Assembly (NCBI GenBank): GCA_019693395.1
Contig: JAAMXP010000981.1
Span: 2,731-19,658 of the forward strand
From: Ettlia oleoabundans
Taxonomy: Eukaryota; Chlorophyta; Chlorophyceae; Chlamydomonadales
Length of the DNA: 16,928 nucleotides
Direction of reading: 5' to 3'
Below, piece after piece: positions 1 to 8,514 of the stretch. The position numbers were made by a program, and so were the translations under genes. Every line of letters starts with the position of its first letter. The first letter of the stretch is position 1. The notes beneath the pieces were generated by a model. That model ran no database searches, was not told the origin of the DNA, and saw only the letters and a program-made list of their open reading frames with translations.

Positions 1-18
1 CCGCGCCCGCCGCCGCAG

Positions 19-3000
19 CTGCTTCACCTCCTGCAACAACCTCAACACCCGCACCATCAAGTACCAGCAGTCCCAGGGAGACACCAGCCTCTGCCTGCGA
101 CAGTGCACCGCACCCGCTGTGCAGAAGAGCGCCACCTACGACTCAACCACCTGCATCAGGCGAGTACCGCTCCCTGAGTACTGCCATCTCCTGCCTGTCC
201 GGTCGGCAGCAGGCCTGCCTGCCTGCCTGCCTGCTGCACCCATTCTCATGCTTACTTGCTTGCAAGCTCTGCAATCTTCCTTTTCTGACTCCTCTGATAG
301 CTGTGACTCTCTACAGTCCCAGTCAACAGCACCATCCTTCTCCACCCCCTGCCTTTACCCCCTGCTTGCAGCTGCCCCGTCAACTACGTCTACCTGGCCT
401 CAAGGAACCGCTGCTACCAGCAGTGCGGTGTGGGAGCCATGGCTGATTACCCACGCGCGTACGACAATGGCTTCACACCGGTAGGTGGCAGCCAGGCGTG
501 AACCTGCAAGAAACATGCGAAGCTACAACGCAGGCGTACTGCTGGGGTGGAGACGGGCGGCTACCACGGCCACCAACTGCCTGCAGGTTGTTGCTCTGTA
601 CCCGCCCTTTCCCCTCCCTCTCTCACCCTTACTGCTTCCCACCACCTGCTCCATCTGCCACCCTCTGCCGCAGACTTGCGCTGCTCGGTGCCCGCCCAGC
701 TTCCCGGTTGAGGTCAGCGCCTCACGCTGCGCCAACACAGCAGGCGCCCTGTCCGTCTCCCGCAAGACCAAGCTGCGCATCACCGCTTCCATGCTCACCA
801 AGACATGGCCCGCTGTGGACAGGCCTGCAGTCGACCCAGAGTGCCCGCAGGGTGGGTGCGGGGCCTTTGCCTGATTGTGTGGCACTGCTGTGGGCTAGGG
901 CGTTGTTGGCGGTGTGGGGGCTGTACGGTTGGGCTGGGGGTTGTGGCTTATCAGCAGGCTTGTGATACGTATCTGCCGCTATGTGATGCGCATCTGCCGC
1001 TTGCCCTTGCCTTCCCTAATGCTTATCATCTCACAAAAAACACCTCTCCTGCGCTGCCCATCTGCTTCCTCCTGCAGATGCTCAGATGCTGGAGGGAGAC
1101 GACACCTGCTACTCCTGCCCACTTGGCACGCAGCTGCACCCCGCTGACGACTTCCACCCAGAGGTGAGTACCTGGGGCTGCAGCGGCTTGCCTGGAGCCA
1201 AGGCGGGCAAGGCACTGCTGCTTGCGATGCCTTCACCGCTGCTCACTTGTGTCTTCTTCCCAAGTTTGCATGTTAAAAACGTTGTTCATAACCTAAACTG
1301 CTCATAGGTGTTATCGTCAGCAAATCCTGTCAGCCAATCCTGTGTCAGCACCGTCGGCAAAGTGTGTGCCAAGTAACCCCACCCACCCAACCCTTACCCC
1401 CCACTGTGCACCGCTCTGCAGCCTTACTGCCTGTATGGCACCTGTGGGCCAAACTACCAGGCATGCGGCCACTTCTGCTGGTGAGTGAAAGCACGCAAAG
1501 CGTGATAGCACCTTGCATCATCGCCCCTGTGCCAGGCGTGGTTCAGGCCTCATGTCACTGTGTCGCCAGCGGAGCTGCCTGACCAGCCAACCCCCCAACC
1601 CACCCGTATACTGCTTGCTGGCAACACTCCCTTCCTGCCTTCTCACCCTGCCCGCTGCCGCCGGCAACATCTGACACAGGAATGACGCCCTTTCCGACGG
1701 TCTGGGTGCGTTTGACGAGGACACTTGCGTGGGCATCCTCAGCCTGTTTGAACACTGCGTGGGCAGCTGCACACCGCCGGAGAACGAGGAAACTCCCGAT
1801 CAGGCATGGCTGCCCTTTGCCTGCAACTGTGCCCATGCCCTGCTTGCCTGCCTTCCTGCCTGCCCATCCGCCCGCCACGTTTATGTGTTGCATGCGTTGC
1901 CACCTGGAGCCAGCGCACAACTGCCACGTCCCTTTCGCCGTCTTCCATATGCTGAGCGCGTGCATACTCATTCGTCCTGGATATTCCCCTCTTATCGCTC
2001 GCTTTCCTGCCAGCCTGCAGGACCCAGAATCATGCGGTACAGTGAGGGGAGGATGCGGTGTGGGGTCCACATGCATCGGCAGAACCTGCTGCCCCACAGA
2101 GCGCGCCTGCAACAACGTGTGCTGCCCCAGCGGTCAGCTCTGCTTGGCAAATGGCCAGTGCGGTGTGCCCGGCACGGGAGCCATCCAGGTGGGCCGGGGG
2201 CTGGGGATGTGGGGTGGGAGGGAGGGGGGGCCGTCATACGCTTCAATTGAAAATACAACAACAGCAGATTTGCCCCTGCCATTCCAGCTGCATCACTTGC
2301 TGCCCACCACCTGCCTTCCTGGTTTGTTCACATGGGCCCGTAGTGCTGCACATTTGCCGCCTGGGACTCTCTCGGCCCAGTTGCATTTCTTCTGACGATC
2401 CCCGCCTTTCTCCGTCCATATGCATGCCTGCAGGTCCAACTGCGGTGGGACTCCATTGATGACGTTGATGTGAGCACAGCACAGCGCAGCAAGCAGAGCA
2501 CAGCAGAGCACAGCACGCATGGCATGGCATGGCATGGCAGCCCCGAATGCATATGGCTGCATATGCTGTATGCAAACCCAGCTCCTCCATCTCTCTTCAT
2601 CTTATGCTCACCTCTGCGTGCCTTCCTCCTCCTCCTGCTGAACATATGCAGCTGCATGTGTGGGGACCTGATCCCAGCCAGCCCGGCAGCGCTGGCCCCT
2701 ATGGGGAGCACCTGTTCTACGGCGACAAGGACACCGACTCTGGAGGCACACTGGATGTCGACGGTGAGCCCAGGGCTGCAGCCAGGGCCAGCTGACATCT
2801 GTTCTTTTCCTGTTGTTTTGATATGGCCGTGTGTATCCTTTGCACTGCCTGCTTACCTGGCCATTATACACCAGTTGCACGATATGGGCGCTGCACACTG
2901 GTCAGCTTGCAGCCAGCCAGCGGGCAAGCCAGCCAGCCAGCCAGCCAATCTGCTCCAGCTCGCATCACATGCGGCACAAAGCGCTGCCCTTCTGCCTGCT

Positions 3001-3937
3001 GGCGGTGTGCCTTCGTTCATTTGATTCAATTTAGCGAACCCATTCTTCGCTTCTGCTTTTAAACCCTGCTGCAGCCAACGCTATCTGCATCGAGCCGTCC
3101 CTCAAGCCAGTTGAGAAGTGAGTTAGGCAGTGCCGCGCCTATAGCCACACCTGAGCTGCAACAGCAGGCCCACATCATGCACAGCACACACAGCTGCTGG
3201 CTACGGAAGCTTCTAACTGCAGCACTGAGCAGCCATTGTATGTGTGGCCTCCCCTTTCTGCAGCGTCTACTGGCCTTTCTCCCCGAGGACCCCACAGGGC
3301 ACCTACTTCGTCAACGTGAGTGGGAGGTGCCTCTTTGTCTCCCCGCCTCTTCCACATTCCCCTGGCTGTTGAATGAAGATGCAGACCAACCGCACAGGGA
3401 GTGGCAAGCCCATGAAATGCCGGTACCAGTACTTGAATGTGTATCAAGCTATCTCGCTGCGCTTCTGTCGCCTGCAGGTGAACCTCTACAAGTTGTGCGG
3501 CGGCAAACCAGTCGGCTTTACCCTTTTCATCAAGAGCGGCAAAATGACGGTGCGTTTCCAGCCATTCCGGCGCTGCCTGCTTGGAGCTTGCCACCCGGTC
3601 CGCCCCAACTACGTGCCGGCTTACCACCTGTTCCCCTGTTCGTTTGCCATCTGGCTCGCCTGGGCTGGTAGATGGAAGGGGAGTGACCCCACTCATTTTT
3701 CCAACGAGAAAATGAGCAAAAGTGTTTGAACTAGCGCTGCTGCTTCGGCTGCTGCTGCTGCACCACCGCTGACCCATGCTGGCCTGGCACTGCTTGCCTG
3801 TGCTGACCTGGCACTGTGTGCAGAAAACCTTCAAGAACGTGCTCACAGAGTTCACACCGGACTTCTACTACTCTTTCACCTATCCTGGGGGCACCATTCA
3901 GCAAACCTCGGCTCCCAGGAGTAGGCACCGCGGCTAG
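19..3937 (+). CDS. Cys-rich secreted-type protein with C-terminal DUF2135 (YfaP-like) domain, 5' partial, 14 exons
   Basis: Visible exons: 19-159, 372-480, 674-851, 1078-1163, 1308-1361, 1422-1480, 1680-1803, 2021-2188, 2434-2469, 2652-2763, 3075-3117, 3264-3315, 3478-3549 and 3824-3937 (TAG 3935-3937). The phases close into one open frame of 448 residues plus stop. The left edge probably holds an acceptor (CCGCAG ending at 18), so the N-terminus and any signal peptide lie outside. Residues 1-306 carry about 32 Cys in short motifs such as SCPVNYVY, RCYQQCG and YCLYGTCG. Residues 251-306 (exon 8) form a dense knottin- or granulin-like cluster (TCCPTERACNNVCCPSGQLC). Residues 307-448 match DUF2135: LRWDSIDDVDLHVWGP, GGTLDVDANA, ENVYWPF and GTYFVNVNLYKLCGG. 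The paired cysteines suggest an extracellular, cell-wall or luminal protein; this is inference. The biochemical role of DUF2135 is unknown. The model is firm from exon 7 on. Exon 5 and its borders, and exon 1, are less certain. Confidence 0.82.
160..371 (+). other. Intron 1 of the DUF2135 gene, probable GC-AG type
   Basis: The donor reads CAG|GCGAGT and the acceptor CTTGCAG|CTGCCC. Using it joins ..CI-S-CPVNYVY in frame. The only nearby GT donor (GTACTG, from 175) has a poor consensus. A (CCTG)5 run lies inside at 214-233. Confidence 0.6.
214..233. repeat. (CCTG)5 microsatellite
   Basis: Five perfect units within intron 1 of the DUF2135 gene. Confidence 0.9.
1804..2020 (+). other. Intron 7 of the DUF2135 gene, probable GC-AG type
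   Basis: The donor appears to be CAG|GCATGG and the acceptor CCTGCAG|GACCCA, both phase 0. Reading on from exon 7 enters CCTGCCTTCC-type sequence that resembles the other introns, and the first in-phase GT (GTTTAT, about 1879) is a weak donor. Less certain than intron 1. Confidence 0.45.
2517..2536. repeat. (GCATG)4 microsatellite with flanking AGCAC repeats
   Basis: Four perfect GCATG units follow an AGCACAGC-rich stretch (about 2474-2515), all inside intron 2470-2651 of the DUF2135 gene. Confidence 0.85.
2911..2947. repeat. Interrupted (AGCC)n microsatellite
   Basis: AGCCAGCCAG at 2911-2920 and a further AGCC run at about 2927-2947, in intron 2764-3074 of the DUF2135 gene. Confidence 0.8.
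3778..3816. repeat. Near-identical 15-nt direct repeat
   Basis: GCTGGCCTGGCACTG (3778-3792) and GCTGACCTGGCACTG (3802-3816) lie just before the acceptor of the last exon of the DUF2135 gene. Confidence 0.6.
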
Positions 3938-4260
3938 CGCTGCTTCCTTCCCCCCAACGCTGACGGCGCCGACCACTTGGCCACCGCACCTGCACATGAC
4001 AAGCAACAACCAAACCGTTGGAACTAGGCTTTTGCTTGGCCGCTTGGCAGTGCAGCGATATGTATCAAGTACGAAGCTCCACCTTACGGCTGTCCGCACC
4101 GACCCGCGCTCGCTGGCCCACCCTTTCTGGGCTGCGGCAGATTGCAGCATTCGTGTGCAATAGGCTAGCGCTCCTAGACCGGGTCGCTATGTCATCTTCC
4201 TCTTCGACTTCTTTGCTCCTTGTACGATGTATACAATCAATGTGTTCGTGAGAATAAATT
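3938..4260 (+). terminator. Proximal 3' UTR of the DUF2135 gene with an AATAAA hexamer
   Basis: No TGTAA, the usual green-algal polyadenylation signal, occurs on this strand before 5349. An AATAAA hexamer sits at 4253-4258, about 320 nt after the stop, in an AT-richer patch. It could be the poly(A) signal. Otherwise the 3' UTR may run to TGTAA at 5349-5353, giving a UTR of about 1.4 kb. Confidence 0.35.
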
Positions 4261-4385
4261 GCAAAAGCTCGCTGAATTGAAAACCGGCGTCGCAGCGATG
4301 CAGTGCAGCTGGTGATTTACTTTTGCGCTGGCGCCGCCGCTGCCCTGACAGTCAGGCTCCTAAAAGCACCCGTTTTTGCGTCTCA

Positions 4386-4464
4386 GACGGGCGATTTAGA
4401 GTTTAGCCTCCCTGGCACGGGTCAACTGTTTCTGCCGTCCGTCGGCCGGGACGGGCTAGAGTTT
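4386..4464. repeat. Short direct repeat plus small inverted repeat
   Basis: GACGGGC-GATT-TAGAGTTT at 4386-4404 recurs at 4450-4464 as GACGGGC-TAGAGTTT, identical apart from a 4-nt GATT difference. Between them, CCGTCC (4435-4440) and GGACGG (4449-4454) can form a 6-bp stem overlapping the second copy. No function is recognised. Confidence 0.5.
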
Positions 4465-4659
4465 GTTTGCGAGCGCAGCGAGCCCTTCCTCAGTACAGGG
4501 TGCGGTACTCCTTGTAGCACAGCTCTGCAGCCTTCCCTGCTCCGTCCCCCTTATTGATAGAGCTGCATTAACGCTACACAATGATTGGGAAGCCTGCGCG
4601 CCCCGGCAGGCGAGGCCCACTGCCAGCACTTTCAAAAAGCGGCTCCGCCACCGGGCAAG

Positions 4660-4880
4660 TGCAAACTAGCGTTCTTTGGGGGCGTTTTGCAGCTGCAAAG
4701 TGACAGCCACCAGGCCATCGGCCGCCACTGCAAATGTGCCTGCATCCACTAACCCTGCCTAAACTCCTATCTCTGCACCTGCAAACTGAGCTGACACTCT
4801 CCAGGACAGTGTGAGAGGCAAAAGAACTGCATTTTCACAGAAGTAAAGCGCAGGAAAAAGCGGGCAGGGAGAGTGCAAAG
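4660..4880. promoter_or_regulatory. Cluster of TGCAAA/TTTGCA hexamers, possible promoter
   Basis: TGCAAA occurs at 4660-4665, 4694-4699, 4729-4734, 4780-4785 and 4874-4879, and TTTGCA at 4686-4691. That is six sites in about 220 bp, where random sequence would give about 0.1. Another TGCAAA lies at 4260-4265. The same hexamer forms half of a palindrome upstream of the WD40 gene (14080-14091). A promoter role is inferred only from clustering, and no gene is recognised next to it. Confidence 0.3.
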
Positions 4881-6032
4881 CACGCGGCGGGCGACCGCGC
4901 CGCCGCCGGGGGCAAAAGGTGCTGTTTTATGAGTTTTGCCGCGCCAGACCGCCTGTACGGGTTGAATTTTGCCTGATCCGTCCCATGGCACGAGTTTGAG
5001 TTTTTTCCCATTTGGAGCCCTGGCCCTGAGCAGCACTGAGCTGGCTTTCGCAAGCTTGGCACTTATGTCCCGGCCCACACCGTGTGGCACATATCCTACC
5101 CTAGCTGCACATGGTTGTCATATCTTTTGCCTTCATTGGCTGATTTCTTGGCAGCCAGGAGACTACCGCCCACTGCTATGCATGGTGTGCATCAAGCATA
5201 ATGCAGGGCGCCAGCGCCACTTGCCCAGGGCCCGTTGCTCTGCAGCGACTTGCGTTTCTGTTTGCGATTATTGGGTTTACAAGCTTGGGAACTCAATGTG
5301 ATATAAACAGGGGCAGACAGGTAGACATCAAAGATGGGGAGCAACCGTTGTAACAAGGTGTAGGCGGCCTGCAAGGATGGACCCCGTGCATTTGGCGCCA
5401 GCGGTAAGCCCATGACGGTAAGGGTGGGTTGCAGGAAGGCACTCCTAAGTATGCATGTAAATACACAGCCTCACGAAAGCAACCCTTATTAGTTAGCTTT
5501 CAACGCTGCGCAATGGACAATAAAGAACACATTGGACAAGAGGGAGATATGGATGAGGTGCGGCCCTGGCAGGAGGATGCCCTTGAGGCCGGCCCTCACG
5601 TGGATCGAAACAAGTGCAGGCTATAACTCGGGCGGGCAGGGCACCAGGGGCCGTGTGTAATATCCAGTGGCACTGGCTATCCCGGGATTCACAGCCGAAC
5701 TGGAATGAAATAGGGGAAAGGGGTGCGGGTACGTGGATGCTGGCGGCGTGTCAGTGGTCACATGAGGTGGCTGGGTTGCAGGTCAGCGCCCTGAGGCAGG
5801 AGCTGTTCGAGCCAGAGTGAAGGCAGAGGCTAGCTGAGCATGCAGGCAAATGGAAAGAAAGACCACAGTGCACAGCTAACAAAGGGTAGGATCCAATGAA
5901 ACAAACAGATGGCAGCTCAACTTGCAGACGCCCATGGCGGCGACAGCAAGAGCATGCTACAGCCCCAAACCATTCAGCCGGTCAAACCCAGCAACAAACA
6001 ATCGCAGCACCTTTTTCTGGCAGTGTTCAGCC
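4881..6032. other. Stretch without a recognisable gene, including the likely 3' UTR of the bZIP-like gene
   Basis: Open frames here are short, lack convincing starts or splice sites, and encode nothing recognisable. Plus-strand TGTAA signals occur at 5349-5353, 5455-5459 and 5656-5660, so a plus-strand transcript could end here. It would be either a long 3' UTR of the DUF2135 gene or a separate non-coding transcript. A minus-strand TGTAA lies at 5281-5277. Confidence 0.4.
5277..5281 (-). terminator. Candidate TGTAA polyadenylation signal of the bZIP-like gene
   Basis: TTACA on the given strand reads TGTAA on the minus strand, about 750 nt after the bZIP-like stop at 6033. I saw no other minus-strand TGTAA between them. 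A 3' UTR of this length is ordinary for green algae. Confidence 0.35.
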
Positions 6033-7928
6033 TCAGCCTGAAGTGTGTGATGGGGACTGCAGCCCTGTCATGCATCGCTGCAGCTGGCATGAATCGAGCA
6101 GGCAAGCGGTCGAGTAGGCTTTGCTCTGCTGCTCCAGCTCAGTGCGCATCCGCCGGTTCTCCTCCTCTGTAGCGGGCGATGAGGCAAGGGGCGAAGGTAT
6201 ATCACATCAAGGATAGGCTAGTAACAGGCAACACACTGCTCCACATTTTTAGTTGAACATGCTTCAAGCAATCAAGTGGTGCGGTTGCAGGCATGGACGG
6301 CTGAATTGCCGCTCACGCAGGCACTGCCGGCCGGCCAGCCAGCCAGCAATGCAGCCCCCGTGCCCAACTCACCCAGCCGCTGCAGTCGGTGCGCCAAAGG
6401 GCCCGAGGAGGGAGTGTTGGGCGCAGCATGCTGCCCAGCAAGGCCACGAAGCTGGCGCTGCCGCTGGCGGTGAGCGGCCACAGACTGCGGGCAAGTGAAC
6501 AGGTTGGACTGGGGGAGGTGAAGGATAAATCAGGGGTAGGCAGGTCAAGAATGGTTGGGGATGCTGTTTAGGTGCAAGCCTTATGGGTGCGGTGTGGTTA
6601 ACCCAAGATGGCAGCGGCAGAAGGACTGAGAGGGGCAGGACCATGCAGGATGGACGCCGCCCAAGCGCTATGCACCCACCCAACCCAAAGCATGCCGACT
6701 TCAAGCAACCTTGATTGCTGGCATTGGCCTCTGCGGGCATGCACCTCACCCTGCGTGTGCACAATATGCGCTTGTAGCGGCTGGGCTGCTCCACCGCCAG
6801 CAGTGCCAGCTCAGCATCGCTGTACTTGCGCCCCCGCCGCTGCTGCTTGGTCAACACGCCTCTCACATCCAAACCCTGCTGGCGTTGCTGGTGATGATGT
6901 TGCTCCAGCTGCTGGCTGCGGCAGACGCTGACGCTGCCCAGCCGATCGATTGCGGCACAGCCGCCGCCGCTGCCTGCGCCCCAGCTGCTGCAGCCGCCCG
7001 CCATGAACTCTGTGAGGGCTGCATCCACCGCTGAGTAAGGACAGGTTGCACCGAGGTCACCGCCGCAAGAGACGGGAAGCGGCGGTGCGCTGTAACTGGC
7101 GGCAGCGGCTTGGGCGAAGAGCAGGGACAGCTCAGACAGGGCTCGCACAGCCCCAGCTGATGGCAGTTCCAGCTGCTGCAGCTGCTGCTGGTGAAGAAGG
7201 GGTGCCTGCCCGCCTGCCAGGTCAGCTGGAAAGTGTTGCCCGGCCCAGGGGGAAGGTGCAAATGCTGGATGCTCTAGCTTGGCCGGCGTGCAGGGCGGTG
7301 CGGCAGTGGCTGCCGCCTCCTCGGCTGCCGCCTGCACGGCTTGCTCCCAACTGAGCTCTGGTGGCGGCGCTGCGGGGATGGAGCTGGAGCGGACCGGCGC
7401 TTCAGGCGTGGTGGCGGCACTCGCCACTGAGTGCTGCGTCATCAGAGCGAGCTGTGTATCCATCTGCCACAACGGCTGCTGCACTTGCTGCTGCTGCTGC
7501 GGGGGGTGATGCTGCCAGGGCACAAACTGCGGCTGCAACTGCTCAACCGCCGCCGCCTTCACGGTGGCGTCGGCACTCTGGACTGGCCTCTGCAGCTGGG
7601 AGGTGGAGGCCTCCCGCTCAAGAAACGTGTTGCAAAACCATTGCAGCTCGTCTGAACAGCTGCCATCATCGGTAGACGCTCCACGGTCAGCCAGCTGCAG
7701 CGGTTGGCAGCTGGCAGCGGGTGGCGGTGCTCCCGACTGCAGGGCAATTTGCAGCGCCGCACGAGCGGGCCGCTTTGCAAGCGGCGTCCGGCAGCCCATG
7801 TCGAACGGCGTCGTACTAAACTCCGCGGGAGACACAGCCGACGATGAATACGGCGACGTGATCAACGGAACAGCTGCAGACCAAAGGTTGCCCGTCGTGT
7901 GACGGCGCAGCGCCGCTTCGCCCTCCAT
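6033..7928 (-). CDS. bZIP-like transcription factor, plant group I (VIP1/RSG)-like, degenerate basic region
   Basis: Exons 7928-6750, 6484-6373 and 6166-6033 (stop TGA 6035-6033) join in phase to 474 aa. Residues 1-365 are low-complexity, rich in Gln, Ala, Ser and Pro, typical of a regulatory or activation region. Residues about 366-403 (YSDAELALLAVEQPSRYKRI, then LCTRRSVAAHRQRQRQ) resemble the DKLAELA..P.RAKRILANRQSAARSKERK region of plant group I bZIPs. Residues 423-448 (HRLQRLEEENRRMRTELEQQ) form a coiled coil: a = L427, N434, L441, Y448; d = L423, L430, M437, Q444. The a-position Asn is typical of bZIP dimers. Oddities: Thr391 replaces the invariant basic-region Asn, while Arg399 at +8 is kept. 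A Gly/Pro-containing stretch of about 14 extra residues separates basic region and zipper. The start is the first ATG. A CCTTGCAG just upstream could be an acceptor of a 5' UTR intron. Expected to be nuclear. Confidence 0.75.
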
Positions 7929-7968
7929 TTCAGACGTCTGCAAGGATCAGAAGATCGATTAAAGGGCG

Positions 7969-7980
7969 TATATGTATAAG
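7969..7980 (-). promoter_or_regulatory. TATA-like element upstream of the bZIP-like gene
   Basis: The minus strand reads CTTATACATATA 41-52 nt before the ATG at 7928. In a GC-rich surrounding it is a plausible core promoter, but it would leave a very short 5' UTR, and it would be intronic if the nearby CCTTGCAG is a real acceptor. Confidence 0.25.
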
Positions 7981-8091
7981 AGACGGTCGGGGGACAGGCA
8001 TCATCGCAGCGGAGCCCCGGCGCACAGTCCGGTGGTCTACTTTAACTAATGAAAAATGTTCAATTGCGCATTTTAGGCCAGTAGAAGGGCG

Positions 8092-8170
8092 GACAGCCTG
8101 TTAGGCTGTCGGTGGTAACACATAGAGTCATGGACGGGGCGCTGGCGGGCTCGAGCCGGCTCCCCAGCGC
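8092..8170. repeat. Two adjacent inverted repeats (hairpins) in the intergenic region
   Basis: GACAGCC (8092-8098), loop TGTTA, GGCTGTC (8104-8110) is a perfect 7-bp stem with a 5-nt loop. At 8139-8145 GCGCTGG pairs with CCAGCGC at 8164-8170, enclosing the 10-bp palindrome GGCTCGAGCC (8148-8157). They lie between the 3' end of the WD40 gene and the start of the bZIP-like gene (7929-8514), where I see no coding sequence. The tRNA fold does not fit. Confidence 0.5.
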
Positions 8171-8507
8171 ACCTGTAGAAACGCGCCAGTAGATAGGTGA
8201 TGCGCGACGTGCAAGCGGGCTAATTAATGAAGTTGGCGGTATGATCGGGACATAAGATGTTCCGGATAAAGCACAGGAACAAAGGTGCAAGAGGAAGCTG
8301 GTAGGCCGCTCAACGAAGCTATTACGCGAACACTGGACAAATGCAACACGTCTTCCACAAACCGGTCCTCTCCATGGCTGTTAAGCCAACCACTGCAGCA
8401 CTAGCAGTGCCACCGCTTAGCGGCTTCGCTGCTACCACCTCTCTGTGCCCGTCTGATCGAAGCCTGCCCCACCAGTTGGTCTCTTGCAGCGTCCATACCA
8501 GCCTAGA

Positions 8508-8512
8508 TTACA
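8508..8512 (-). terminator. TGTAA signal directly after the WD40-gene stop codon
   Basis: TTACA on the given strand is TGTAA on the minus strand, only 2 nt beyond the TAG at 8517-8515. It is the only minus-strand TGTAA I saw between 7929 and the stop. If used, the 3' UTR would be very short, roughly 20-30 nt. Confidence 0.3.
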
Positions 8513-8514
8513 GG

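Noticed and set aside
481..673. Possible extra exon 485-593 (..YNAGVLLGW.. frame) in the DUF2135 gene
   Set aside because: Joining it to exon 2 needs an intron of a few bases or a frameshift. A single intron 481-673 (GTAGGT..CCGCAG) links exons 2 and 3 in phase 0.
4303..4557. 84-codon plus-strand frame with a signal-peptide-like start (MQLVIYFCAGAAAALTV)
   Set aside because: No splice context, family match or poly(A) signal nearby, and it overlaps short DNA repeats. Likely chance.
4767..5090. 107-codon minus-strand frame
   Set aside because: It runs through the TGCAAA cluster, and its composition and motifs suggest no protein family.
5740..5825. tRNA-like B box (GTTCGAGCC at about 5806)
   Set aside because: No matching acceptor stem, D arm or anticodon arm can be folded around it.
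8139..8170. tRNA or histone-type 3' stem-loop
   Set aside because: The stem spacing fits neither a tRNA cloverleaf nor the histone stem-loop consensus.
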